Positions 34,999 to 43,275 are shown, numbered from the stretch's first letter. The stretch: 64,000 nt of DNA from Salinigranum salinum (GCF_009176545.1 NZ_VTOJ01000002.1:1984001-2048000), one strand, 5' to 3'. Made by a program: numbers and translations. The notes: generated by a model from the sequence alone, not told the origin.

Positions 34999-35300
34999 TT
35001 TCTCCGTCGGGAACGGAGCCCGGAAGACCCTCCCGGAACCGGCTCGAATGCGAGTGACTGCGACGTGGTAGCCACGGCTTCGAGACCGATCGGCGTCGGA
35101 CTGCGAGTCCCGCGAGAGCCGCTGCCCGTAGACGGGGATGTCCATCGACGTCACGACGCGCGAGCGGAGGAGCGTCGAGAGCCACCCCCGACCCGTAAGC
35201 CCCACGACCACGAGATCGACATCGTTCGTCTCGGCGTACTCGACGATGGTCTCGTGGACGGGGGCGTCGACGAGCGACGACGGGGCGCGGCGCACCCGCG
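34999..35300 (-). pseudogene. Universal stress protein (UspA) remnant
   Basis: On the minus strand the segment VHETIVEYAETNDVDLVVVG followed by LTGRG resembles the C-terminal half of UspA-fold proteins. The usual GSVAERVVR nucleotide-binding part is degenerate (LLRSRVVTSMDIPVY). The upstream half is interrupted by stops. It is most likely a decayed gene. Limits are approximate. Confidence 0.45.
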
Positions 35301-35506
35301 TGGTCGTCTTCGCCGACCTCCGGACTGACGGCGTCTACCGTCCGAGATCGAGCGGATCCGTGCGACGACCGTCTTCACCGATGCGGTGGTCGCGGCGAGG
35401 AGGACCTCGTCACGGCTCGGGAACGGCGTCCTCGTTCACCCCGACCGGGACGACCGTTATCGTCCCGGCGAGACCATCACGGCCGACGACGCGGCAGCAG
35501 CAGGAA

Positions 35507-35989
35507 CTAGTCGGATTCGCCGTCGATCGCCGCCGTGAACTGGTGAAACGCCACGGCCTCGTCGCCCCGGACGAGCTCCTCCTCGCCGATGGTCAGCCCG
35601 AGTTCGGCCAGCTCCTGCGCGATCGCGGTCAGTTCGTCCGTGTCCTCGGCGACGGCAGTGACGAGCAGGTTCTCCTCGCCGGTGGCGACCTCCTGGACCC
35701 GGACGACGCCCGGAACGGCGATCGCGCGGTCGGCCATCTCCTCTCGATCGGGGATCGTGGCGGTACAGAACAGCAACACCTGCAGCGGATAGCCGGCCCG
35801 CTCGTAGTCGACCGTCGCGTTGTAGCCGGTGATGATCCCCTCGGATTCGAGCCGCTGGATGCGCTTGCGAACCGTCGACGCCGAGACGTCCATCGACGCC
35901 GCGATGTCACCCGACGAGGCGTGCCGCGCGTCGCGCTGGAGCGCGCCGAGGATCGCCCGATCGAGGTCGTCGAGCCCTTCGAGTGTCAT
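35507..35989 (-). CDS. Lrp/AsnC-family transcription regulator
   Basis: A 160-residue protein from ATG 35989. The N-terminal HTH covers residues ~5-50 (LDDLDRAILGALQRDARHAS; SASTVRKRIQRLESEGIITG). A RAM ligand domain follows (YPLQVLLFCTATIPDREEM; GEENLLVTAVAEDTDEL). Such proteins usually respond to amino acids and often control neighbouring genes. The adjacent divergent gene encodes a cation/proton antiporter. Confidence 0.88.
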   Translation of the reverse strand: MTLEGLDDLDRAILGALQRDARHASSGDIAASMDVSASTVRKRIQRLESEGIITGYNATVDYERAGYPLQVLLFCTATIPDREEMADRAIAVPGVVRVQEVATGEENLLVTAVAEDTDELTAIAQELAELGLTIGEEELVRGDEAVAFHQFTAAIDGESD

Positions 35990-36168
35990 GCCCCTCCGTG
36001 CACGACCCGCGCGGAAGAACGTTACCGTTCGAGTGACCTCCGAGCCACGACACACCGGGAGACCGGGGCGTCGAGAGCGGCTCGAACGCCGGAACTCGCC
36101 GAACCGGGACCAGCCCCGGCGACGGCCGATAGTATAAGTGCCACGGACGGGATCGACGAACGACATCG

Positions 36169-37428
36169 ATGGCGTCGGCACCTGACGCGTCGCTCCTCCT
36201 CGTCGAACAGCTGTTCGTCGTCCTCGTGCTCGCGCACCTGTTCGGATTCGTGACCGAGCGACTCGGGCTGACGGCCGTCGTCGGCGAACTCGCCACGGGG
36301 TTCGTGCTGGGGCCGTCGGTGCTCGGCCTCGCGTTCCCCTCGCTCTACGCGGACCTGTTCCCCGGAACCTCGGGACCGCTCCTCGACGGAGTCGCTTCGG
36401 TGGGTCTCGTCTTGCTTCTCGTTGTGGCCGGGCTCGAGATCGATCTCGGGCTCGTCCGACGGCACGCCACCACCACCGCTGCGGTCGGCGTCTTCGGGAT
36501 GGTGGTCCCGTTCGGACTCGGGTTCCTCTTCGGCTGGGCGCTCCCGGCGGCCCTCCGTGGCCCGTCGACCGACCGTCTCGTCTTCGGTCTCTTCGTGGCG
36601 ACCGCGCTGAGCATCTCGGCCATCCCGGTCGTCACCCGCATCCTCCTCGACCTGCGGCTGCTCGGGACGGAACTCGGCCAGATGCTCGTCGCCGCGGCGG
36701 TCCTGACCGACGTGCTCGGCTGGCTCGTCCTCGGAGTCGTCGTCCAGGCCGCACGGGAGGGGTCGATCGCGCCGGCGTCGGCGCTCCGGAGCGTCGTGGT
36801 GCTGGCGGCGTTCGTCGCGGGCGCGCTCGTCGTGGGGCGCCTCGTCGTCCCCGGAGCCGTCTCGCGGCTCCCGGCGCTCGGCACGACGAACCGGCAGGTC
36901 GGCGTGGTCGTCGCTGCCGGCCTCGGCACGAGCGCGCTCGCCCTGGCGGTCGGCCTCGAGGCCTTCCTCGGCGCGTTCCTGCTCGGGGTGGTGCTGTCGC
37001 GGGCAGGGGGACTCCCCACGGCCGTCGAGGAACGGTTCGAGTCGGTGACGGTCAGCGTGTTCGCCCCCCTCTTCTTCGGCGTTGCGGGGCTCCGCGCGGA
37101 CCTCACCGCGCTCGCGGACCCGACCGTGATCGTCGTCGGCGCGGTCGCGGTGGGCGTCGCGCTCGTCGGGAAGTTCGCCGGCGTCTTCGCCGGAGCGGTC
37201 CTCGTCGGGCGAAGCCGCGGAGAGGCGCTCGTGCTCGGCGCCGGGCTGAACGCTCGCGGTGCCATCGAGATCATCCTCGCGACCATCGGGTTCGAACTCG
37301 GCATCCTGTCGACGGAGCTGTACACGGTGATCCTCGGGGTGGCCGTCGTCACGTCGGCGATGGCGCCGCCGCTGCTGAAGTGGTCGTTCGACCGGCTAGG
37401 AACGGCGTCGACGGGTCACGACGCCTGA
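36169..37428 (+). CDS. CPA2-family cation:proton antiporter
   Basis: A 419-residue protein with 12-13 membrane helices, of the KefB/NapA type. Conserved pieces are VVGELATGFVLGPSVLG (helix 2), AALSISAIPVVTRIL-like TALSISAIPVVTRILLDL (helix 5) and AAAVLTDVLGWLVLG with the ion-binding Asp. No C-terminal TrkA-N domain is attached. It probably exchanges Na+ or K+ for protons. A TATA-like ATAGTATAAG lies at about 36129-36138, giving a 5' leader of a few bases. Confidence 0.86.
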   Translation: MASAPDASLLLVEQLFVVLVLAHLFGFVTERLGLTAVVGELATGFVLGPSVLGLAFPSLYADLFPGTSGPLLDGVASVGLVLLLVVAGLEIDLGLVRRHATTTAAVGVFGMVVPFGLGFLFGWALPAALRGPSTDRLVFGLFVATALSISAIPVVTRILLDLRLLGTELGQMLVAAAVLTDVLGWLVLGVVVQAAREGSIAPASALRSVVVLAAFVAGALVVGRLVVPGAVSRLPALGTTNRQVGVVVAAGLGTSALALAVGLEAFLGAFLLGVVLSRAGGLPTAVEERFESVTVSVFAPLFFGVAGLRADLTALADPTVIVVGAVAVGVALVGKFAGVFAGAVLVGRSRGEALVLGAGLNARGAIEIILATIGFELGILSTELYTVILGVAVVTSAMAPPLLKWSFDRLGTASTGHDA

Positions 37429-37512
37429 CAGGAGTCCGCACCGCCGTCGAGTCCTTCGCACGGACAGTGACGGGGCGGGGCCACCGACGCGCCCGCGCTC
37501 TTCCACGCGGGC

Positions 37513-38289
37513 TCACACCCGCCCGACGAGGTGGGCCCGCACGGTCCGTTGCGCCGACGTACACGTCGATGCGAGCGAGGCACACGCGTCGAGGACCGGG
37601 AACGTCGAGGAAAAATCGGTGTAGAGGTACTCCGCCAGCGTCCGGTGACACAGCGCGACCGTGAGGTCGGCTGCAGTCGACCGGTCGAGATGTCGCTGTC
37701 GTCGCGCTGCGACGTCGTCGAGCGTCTCCCGGTGAGTGTCGAGCCGGCGGTGCCACGCCGCGAGCGTGTCGAAGTCACGCGTCGACAGCCGGACGTCGCG
37801 GTGGTCGTCGAGCCATCCACGGACCTCGTCGAGGCTGTCACGCGCGCCGGTCAGCGACTCACGTTCACGCTCAAGCACGCGGACGGTGAGGGCCATCTCT
37901 CGCTGCCGTCGTGACGACTCGTCGAGGACGGCCCGCTTCAGTCGCGACGGCAGCCCGTTCGACGGCGTGGTCGCGAGCGCGACGGCGACGTCCCGACTCA
38001 GCTCGGTCGCGATGGCCTCGTGCACGGTCTCCGGCTCCTCCGTCGCGTCGCCGCTCAGTGGGTGGAGGTGCTCCTCGAACGCCCGGCGGACCTGGCGGCG
38101 GCCTGCCGACTGGTCCGTCCCCGTGACGGTCGCGCCGGCGGTCGTCCGGCGGACGTCGACCGTCTCGACGACGTCGACCGCGCGGACCGCGGACGCGAAC
38201 CGGTCGAGCGCCTGGTGTTTCTCCCGCGTCCGCGAGAACTCCTCGTCGACCCGGCGGCGAGCCCGGACCTCGGGAGGGTCGTTCGTCAT
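37513..38289 (-). CDS. DUF7260-like helical protein, metal-box operon
   Basis: A 258-residue, strongly helical acidic protein (RARRRVDEEFSRTREKHQAL at the N-terminus; LDTHRETLDDVAARRQRHLD later). The pattern fits haloarchaeal DUF7260, which has no known function. It is the second gene of a pair: its ATG overlaps the stop of the upstream gene by four bases. The pair is transcribed from a promoter framed by two DtxR-type boxes, so metal control is likely. Confidence 0.55.
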   Translation of the reverse strand: MTNDPPEVRARRRVDEEFSRTREKHQALDRFASAVRAVDVVETVDVRRTTAGATVTGTDQSAGRRQVRRAFEEHLHPLSGDATEEPETVHEAIATELSRDVAVALATTPSNGLPSRLKRAVLDESSRRQREMALTVRVLERERESLTGARDSLDEVRGWLDDHRDVRLSTRDFDTLAAWHRRLDTHRETLDDVAARRQRHLDRSTAADLTVALCHRTLAEYLYTDFSSTFPVLDACASLASTCTSAQRTVRAHLVGRV

Positions 38290-38588
38290 CGCGTCCCCCG
38301 CACGCCGACGCCGTGATCGTCCGACGACGGACGGTCGCTCGCCGCCCGGCTCGGATCACAGACGACCAGGTCGTAGACGGCTGTCTCGGGGTCGTACCGT
38401 CGCAGCCACGCCCGGTAGTGACCGGCGAGGCGGGCCGCGACGGCGGCGGCGTGTCGCGACGGGAACCGACGACCGGCGACCGGACTCGGCCGAGCCCCCG
38501 TCCGCGCACACCCGACGACGTAGTCGCCGTCCATCGACGCGACTGCCTCGATCCCCTCCCGGAGCTGCCCGAGCGTCCGACTGGTCAT
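38286..38588 (-). CDS. DUF7552-like protein, metal-box operon
   Basis: A 100-residue protein from ATG 38588 (MTSRTLGQLREGIEAVASMD). It has an alpha/beta pattern, VVGCARTGARPSPVAGRRFP then RYDPETAVYDLVVCDP, like haloarchaeal DUF7552 proteins, often paired with DUF7260. An in-frame ATG at 38681 would lie about 10 bases from the predicted transcription start, so a 131-residue form is possible. The promoter has boxes A and B. Confidence 0.55.
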   Translation of the reverse strand: MTSRTLGQLREGIEAVASMDGDYVVGCARTGARPSPVAGRRFPSRHAAAVAARLAGHYRAWLRRYDPETAVYDLVVCDPSRAASDRPSSDDHGVGVRGTR

Positions 38589-38695
38589 CGGATCGCACAC
38601 CTCGGGTGGCGAACCCGTCCGGTGGGATCGGGACGGAGGCGGTGTGATCGGATCCCCCCGATTCGGTGCGTGGTACGACATCGCGCCACCATGGG

Positions 38696-38711
38696 TTTAG
38701 GCCAACCTAAA
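38696..38711. promoter_or_regulatory. DtxR-type metal box A
   Basis: TTTAGG-CCAA-CCTAAA. It lies just downstream of the TATA-like GAGTATAGTT (38714-38723, read leftwards) of the DUF7552/DUF7260 pair, at the presumed start site. Confidence 0.65.
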
Positions 38712-38731
38712 AGAGTATAGTTCCTTCGGAT

Positions 38732-38747
38732 TTTAGGTGGGCCTAAA
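38732..38747. promoter_or_regulatory. DtxR-type metal box B
   Basis: TTTAGG-TGGG-CCTAAA. It is upstream of the same TATA element. Boxes A and B thus frame it. Confidence 0.65.
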
Positions 38748-38885
38748 TCGTCGACACCGGCCGACGACGGCGTCTCGGAGTCGGCAACGAGCCCGGATCC
38801 CCCCGTGAGGCTCCACTCGACGTGCCCGACGAACGCGATCGACTGGAGTGCGCAGTGCACCCTCTCGCGGAAATAGCACGGGTCT

Positions 38886-39470
38886 GTGAATCGGGAGGAA
38901 CAGGGCCGTGTCGTGGCCGAACGCCACGCTGGACGGAAAGACGAACGCCGTGACCTCCTCCACGAGTTGTCGAACGACTACGCCCGCGAATACGGCTTCG
39001 TGGCGGTGGATGATTCGGACGCAGAGGGCTTGGACGGACGACCGCGCAGTTCTCGGAACCGATGCGGGTACCGCGTGGGAGACGTTCTTGCGGACGCTCG
39101 AATACAGGTGCGAACGTGGAGGGACGGACTTCGTCGCCATGAATCCGCGTGTGGCGACGAGAGAGTCCACGTCGTGTGACGTTTCGACGGACGGGCCGCT
39201 GTGGGTGCACGAACACTCGCGTCCCGTGTGGTGTCGGGTGGATAGAGACGCGAACGCGGTCGCCAGACGTAGTCTGGCGGGCAGCCAGAAATCGGAGATC
39301 TCTGACAACGGCGTGGAACACTCTTTCTCGCGGTATCGGGAAGCGGCTACGAGCAGGACGCTCCGAATCGACGCCCGTGGGACTGCGCTCCCCGTGGATT
39401 CCTCGGTATCTACAAGGCGCGTCGTGGAGACGGGAACCCGCCCTCGAGCGCGAGTCGTCAGGCGGGCGGT
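38886..39470 (+). pseudogene. Decayed TnpB (IS200/IS605, IS1341 type)
   Basis: Three frames together give a C-terminal TnpB: HELSNDYAREYGFVAVDDSD, then FLRTLEYRCERGGTDFVAMN, STDGPLWVHEHS, VDRDANAV and RRVVETGTRP. Intact relatives read VAVEDLD at the RuvC Glu (here VDDSD) and have two CxxC pairs in the zinc finger (here mostly lost). The N-terminal half, the left end and the omega-RNA end are not recognisable. It is an inactive relic lying between metal boxes B and C. Confidence 0.7.
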
Positions 39471-39480
39471 ATGGGGTAGG

Positions 39481-39642
39481 TCACTCACAGGGTTCGACCG
39501 TGTGATCCGTCGAGATCCATCCGTCCCGGTTGCCGTCCTCCAGGAACACTGTCGTCCCGGGGCTGCGTTCACACGTCTTGATCCGCGGCGTTCCTGATCC
39601 ATCGTCCGTCCGGTCGCCGTGGGACCGAGTCGGGGGAGCCAT
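39481..39642 (-). CDS. 53-residue conserved small protein under metal box C
   Basis: It starts MAPPTRSHGDRTDDG. Its C-terminal half (TVFLEDGNRDGWISTD then HTVEPCE) matches a pattern I recall from short haloarchaeal proteins (FxEEGNTDGWIATDxTV), so it is probably a real gene of that unnamed family. Two Cys residues (24 and 52) could bind metal. Directly upstream are box C and an AT-rich TATA (GCTTTTATTTT, 39665-39675 on the minus strand). Only a few bases separate box C from the ATG. Confidence 0.55.
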   Translation of the reverse strand: MAPPTRSHGDRTDDGSGTPRIKTCERSPGTTVFLEDGNRDGWISTDHTVEPCE

Positions 39643-39650
39643 TGTCGCGT

Positions 39651-39666
39651 TTTAGGTAGACCTAAA
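39651..39666. promoter_or_regulatory. DtxR-type metal box C
   Basis: TTTAGG-TAGA-CCTAAA, between the TATA element and the ATG of the 53-residue gene on the minus strand. Confidence 0.65.
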
Positions 39667-39856
39667 ATAAAAGCGGTTCGGTTCCCCTCTCGATCCCCCC
39701 TTTCCGATAGCGGTTCGGTTCCCCCTCTGTGACGTCCGGCCCGTCTCGCTCCGGGCCCCCCCTCCGATGGGTCACGCGCACGGGTGCTGCGCGCTCCCGT
39801 GGGACTGACGCTCGCAGAGAGCGCCACCCGGTACGTCCACCGACCGATACTTATAG

Positions 39857-39872
39857 TTTAGGCTCGCCAAAA
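39857..39872. promoter_or_regulatory. Imperfect DtxR-type box D
   Basis: TTTAGG-CTCG-CCAAAA differs from the other boxes by one base (A for T). It overlaps AT-rich sequence, but no gene start is near, so it may be an auxiliary or relic site. Confidence 0.4.
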
Positions 39873-39949
39873 ATATTGGACCGGCGGACCCGCTCGTCCC
39901 GACCGTCGGATGACGCGCCCGCGGCCCTGATCGACGACGTCACTAGATC

Positions 39950-39965
39950 TTTAGGTCGACCTAAA
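39950..39965. promoter_or_regulatory. DtxR-type metal box E
   Basis: TTTAGG-TCGA-CCTAAA, immediately upstream of the TATA-like GAAAGCCTTACC (about 39970-39981) of the DUF5059/cupredoxin gene. Confidence 0.65.
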
Positions 39966-39985
39966 CTTCGAAAGCCTTACCACGT

Positions 39986-40001
39986 TTTAGGTGGGCCTAA
40001 A
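39986..40001. promoter_or_regulatory. DtxR-type metal box F
   Basis: TTTAGG-TGGG-CCTAAA, ending four bases before the ATG at 40006. It covers the expected start site of a leaderless transcript, which fits metal-dependent repression. Confidence 0.7.
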
Positions 40002-40005
40002 ATCT

Positions 40006-42492
40006 ATGCGACGGACCAGACGAAATCTACTCAGAACGACCGGCGCGGCGCTCGTGGTGGGCAGTCTCGCCGGCTGTAACACGTCGGATACGGAATCGGA
40101 GTCGACGGAGACGGACGTCGGGACGGAGGGGGGAGGCGGCTCCTCGGGAGGCGCCACGGGTGAAGAGACGGAGGAGCCGACCGGGACGACCGCCGCGCCG
40201 GCGGCGAGCGCCGAGACCGCCGTCGCCGCGGAGTGGAACGCGATGCGGGCCCGGCTGTTCGACGCCGTCGCGCTCGGGACCGCGGGCGAGTTCGCCGACG
40301 GGGCGAGCGTCGCAGCGGACGTCTTCGCGCGGTTCGAGGAATCGTCGGGAGAGTGGGGCGCCCACGAGCAGCTGGAGGCGACGAACGAACAGGTGTACGA
40401 GTCGTTCGAGTCGAACCTCGGGGAGCTCCGTGAGGCGCTCGGGTCCGAGTCACTCGACGACGCCCGCGACGCCGCGAGTGACGCCGATCAACAGCTACAG
40501 TCGGCGATTCGGGGTCGGACGGATCCGACGACGGCGGCGGCGTTCGACCTGCAGCTGCTGGGGATGCGGGTCGAGAACGCGGCTGTGGTGGCGCCCGTCG
40601 ACGCCGAGGCTGCGGCGACCGTCGCCGAGCGCGCGCTCGAAGCGTTCGAGGCCAGCGAGGTGCACGACCTCGTCGAGGAAGCCGACGCGGAGTCGTACGG
40701 GGCGTTCGAGAACGCGGCCGAGGCGGTCGTCGAGGCCGCTGGCTCGGACGACGTCGAGACCGTCCGAGAGGAGGCCGACGCGGCGCTGTCGGCTTCGGTT
40801 ACGGGATCGTACGCCGTCGTCGGGACACCCGCCGTGGCCGGCACGGGTCACCTCGCGACGTACCAGGCCGAGGCGTTCGACGCCGCGGCACTGTCGGGTC
40901 TGGGTGGACCCTCGACCGACTTCGCCCACGCCGCCGCGCTCACGCTCTACCGGGCACGGGTCGACGACGCCGGGGTGCTCTACGCCGCCGGCCAGCCCGA
41001 ACGAGCGAAGTCTGCCGTCCAGTCCGTCTTCCAGCATTTCGAGGGTGCCCGGGCGCACGAAGCGCTCGAAGCGGCCAGCGAGGAGGCGTACACCGGCTTC
41101 GAGGACGACGGGCTCACCGCGCTCGTCGAGGCGATCGACGCCGGCGACGACCCGGGCGTGGAGTCGGCGATTTCTGCCGTCCACGAGAGCCTCGTGACCG
41201 GCGTGACCGCGCTCGGCTCCGGCCCGGAGCCTGCCGTGCTCGAGGCCGGCTACTTCCGTGCGCGACTCGGCGACGCCCGCGAACTGCTCGAAGCGGGCGA
41301 CACGGCCGGCGCGAGAGCGGTTGCACAGGACCTGTTCCAGACGTTCGAGGCCAACGAGGCCGACTTCCACGAGACCCTCGAAGAGACCTCCGCGGAGCTG
41401 TACGAGACGTTCGAGGAGGAACACCTCGTCGGCGCCATCGACGCGCTCGAAGCCGGCGACGAGCAGGCCGCGGAGGCGCACCTCGCCGGCGCGATGGACG
41501 CGCTCCTGCAGTTCGAGACCGAAGCGGGGAGCGTGGCGCACGTCTCGGGTGCCGAGGCGGGCTACATGGCCGCCCGCGGCTTCGACGCGAGCGGCCTGGC
41601 CGCTCTCGGTCGCACCGAGCGCGCGGCGACCGTCGTTCAGGAAGCGTTCGCCGGCTTCGAGGCCGGCGCAGGCGGCTTCCACGAGGCGCTCGAGGGGGCC
41701 GACGAGGAGCTGTACGAGACGTTCGAGTCGAAACTGGGTGCGATTCGGAGCGCCGCGTCCAGCGGGGGAGACGTCACCGCCGCCGCACAGGCGTTCAACG
41801 CGGACGCCGTCGCGGCGATGTACGCCATCGTCGGCGCTGCCGGCGGCTCGTTCGGTGACCAGTCACGAGCGCTCGCCCAGGACGTCTTCGCCGACTTCGA
41901 GGAGGCACGCGTCCACGAACTCCTCGAGGAGGCCGACGGGGGCGCGTACGAGACGTTCGAGGCACGGTTGGGAGCGTTCATCGAGTCGCTGTCGACCGAG
42001 GCGCTCTCGGCGTTCGCCGCGGCGACGCTCCGCGCACAGTTCGCCGTCGCCGGCGCACTCGACGAGGCACCCGTCGAGGCGGGGACGGGTGACAGCGGCG
42101 AGTCGGGCGGCGACTCGGACCTGCAGGGCGGCCCGAACGTCGTCGAGGACGTGCCCGAGGACGCCGACCACGTCGTGAAGATGCAGGCCGTCGCCTTCGA
42201 GCCGAAGGAGCTGACGGTGAAGGTGGGCGACACGGTCGCCTTCGAACACGCCGCCGGTGAGGCACACAACGTGGTCGCCTACGAGGACGAGATCCCCGAG
42301 GACGCGACGTACTGGGCGTCCGGCGGCTTCGACTCACAGGAGGCCGCCGAGGCCGGCTGGGACGAGGGAGAGGGGGCCGTCCAGTCGGGCCAGTCGTACG
42401 TCCACACGTTCGAGACCGCCGGCTCGCACGGCTACTACTGCGTGCCCCACGAGGCCGCCGGGATGGTCGGGACGGTCGTGGTCGAGGGGTGA
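40006..42492 (+). CDS. DUF5059-like repeat lipoprotein with C-terminal halocyanin domain
   Basis: An 828-residue exported lipoprotein. The Tat signal RRTRRNLLRTTG ends in a lipobox (GSLAGC, Cys at ~25), followed by a Ser/Gly/Thr linker. Six ~100-residue helical repeats each carry a motif like FHETLEETSAELYETFEE: an HExLE-type pair (HD in repeat 2), then Y and FE (first His near residue 120). The last ~105 residues form a cupredoxin with copper ligands His (GEAHNV), Cys and His (YYCVPHEA) and Met (AGMVG). A membrane-anchored metal-capture or electron-transfer role is inferred; boxes E and F predict metal-dependent repression. Confidence 0.8.
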   Translation: MRRTRRNLLRTTGAALVVGSLAGCNTSDTESESTETDVGTEGGGGSSGGATGEETEEPTGTTAAPAASAETAVAAEWNAMRARLFDAVALGTAGEFADGASVAADVFARFEESSGEWGAHEQLEATNEQVYESFESNLGELREALGSESLDDARDAASDADQQLQSAIRGRTDPTTAAAFDLQLLGMRVENAAVVAPVDAEAAATVAERALEAFEASEVHDLVEEADAESYGAFENAAEAVVEAAGSDDVETVREEADAALSASVTGSYAVVGTPAVAGTGHLATYQAEAFDAAALSGLGGPSTDFAHAAALTLYRARVDDAGVLYAAGQPERAKSAVQSVFQHFEGARAHEALEAASEEAYTGFEDDGLTALVEAIDAGDDPGVESAISAVHESLVTGVTALGSGPEPAVLEAGYFRARLGDARELLEAGDTAGARAVAQDLFQTFEANEADFHETLEETSAELYETFEEEHLVGAIDALEAGDEQAAEAHLAGAMDALLQFETEAGSVAHVSGAEAGYMAARGFDASGLAALGRTERAATVVQEAFAGFEAGAGGFHEALEGADEELYETFESKLGAIRSAASSGGDVTAAAQAFNADAVAAMYAIVGAAGGSFGDQSRALAQDVFADFEEARVHELLEEADGGAYETFEARLGAFIESLSTEALSAFAAATLRAQFAVAGALDEAPVEAGTGDSGESGGDSDLQGGPNVVEDVPEDADHVVKMQAVAFEPKELTVKVGDTVAFEHAAGEAHNVVAYEDEIPEDATYWASGGFDSQEAAEAGWDEGEGAVQSGQSYVHTFETAGSHGYYCVPHEAAGMVGTVVVEG

Positions 42493-42498
42493 ACCGGG

Positions 42499-42675
42499 AT
42501 GCGCGCCCGCGAGTGGCTCATCGCGTTTCGGTACGGCTGTCCGGCGGAGTACGGCGTGCCCACTCTGCCGAGCTGGGAACAGTGTCGCGACGAGGACGGA
42601 CGGCTCGCGCTCCGCGAGCGTGACGCCGACGAACCGTTCATCTCGGCGGCGAACCCGGTGACGGTCCGGCGGTAG
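42499..42675 (+). CDS. 58-residue protein downstream of the cupredoxin gene
   Basis: It starts six bases after the previous stop with MRAREWLIAFRYGCPAEYGV and ends ISAANPVTVRR. It has two Cys residues and several Trp/Tyr but no recognised family. Tight spacing suggests it belongs to the same metal-controlled operon. Confidence 0.45.
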   Translation: MRAREWLIAFRYGCPAEYGVPTLPSWEQCRDEDGRLALRERDADEPFISAANPVTVRR

Positions 42676-42765
42676 CGGGACCGAGCGTGGGACGCGAGAG
42701 CGGCGCGAGCGGGGGACGGGGTGAAACGGCGCGAGCGGGACGGAACGCGCGAGACGGATCGGCGA

Positions 42766-43221
42766 CTACGCCGATTCGGCCGCCGTCTCCTCGTGTGCCG
42801 GTTCGCCGAAGAACTCGTCGAACAGCGCGACGACGCGACCCTCGATGTCGTCACGGATCGCGCGCACGGCGTCGAGGTCCTGCCCGTCGGGATCGTCGAG
42901 GGCCCAGTCGCGCACGTCGACGTCCGCGGCGTCGAGATCGAGCGTCGAACAGCCCATCGTCGCGACGACGTCGCACGCCTCGAGCTCCGCCGTCGAGACC
43001 TCGCGTGGGGTCCGCTCCGAGAGGTCGACGTCGAGCTCGCGCATGATCTCGACCACCTCGTCGTGGACGTGGTCCGCGGGGTGCGTCCCGCCCGTCACGA
43101 TCTCGACACGACCGTCGAGACCGCGGCGGTCGCGCTCGCGTTCGGCGAAGGCGGTCGACATCTGGCTCCGGCCGGCGTTCTGGACGCAGACGAACGCGAA
43201 TCGTACTGGCTCGTGGCTCAT
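42766..43221 (-). CDS. Low-molecular-weight phosphatase / arsenate reductase
   Basis: A 151-residue LMW-PTP-fold protein. The P-loop CVQNAGRS (CX5R) is at residues 12-19. A general-acid region (DWALDDPDGQD) is near residue 108. Three further Cys (ELEACDV, ATMGCS) may allow the thiol cycle used by ArsC-type arsenate reductases. The N-terminus (VRFAFVCVQNAGRSQMSTAF) is typical of haloarchaeal ArsC. No ars transporter or ArsR gene is adjacent. Confidence 0.8.
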   Translation of the reverse strand: MSHEPVRFAFVCVQNAGRSQMSTAFAERERDRRGLDGRVEIVTGGTHPADHVHDEVVEIMRELDVDLSERTPREVSTAELEACDVVATMGCSTLDLDAADVDVRDWALDDPDGQDLDAVRAIRDDIEGRVVALFDEFFGEPAHEETAAESA

Positions 43222-43275
43222 GTGACCGGGTCGGACGTCCGCGCTGTTAATCGCTCCTATGAGGGCTATTGACGG

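Larger units (their letters stand above)
39643..40005. other. Divergent promoter region with four metal boxes
   Basis: This segment holds box C and its leftward promoter, a duplicated AGCGGTTCGGTTCCCC motif (39672 and 39709), imperfect box D with an AT-rich patch (39849-39880), and boxes E and F around the rightward promoter. No protein frame with coding character was found. Confidence 0.5.

Noticed and set aside
35502..35515. ACTAGT core near the end of the Lrp gene as another Bat site
   Set aside because: Only the central six bases match; the flanking ACC and TTnG positions do not, and it lies at a gene end.
38908..39827. Long open frames on both strands in the TnpB region
   Set aside because: They run through a multi-frame TnpB relic and GC-rich promoter DNA; no single frame has consistent family character.
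39790..39840. GTG-started 22-codon frame leftward of box D
   Set aside because: Very short, with no similarity or ribosome-binding context; box D was left without an assigned gene.
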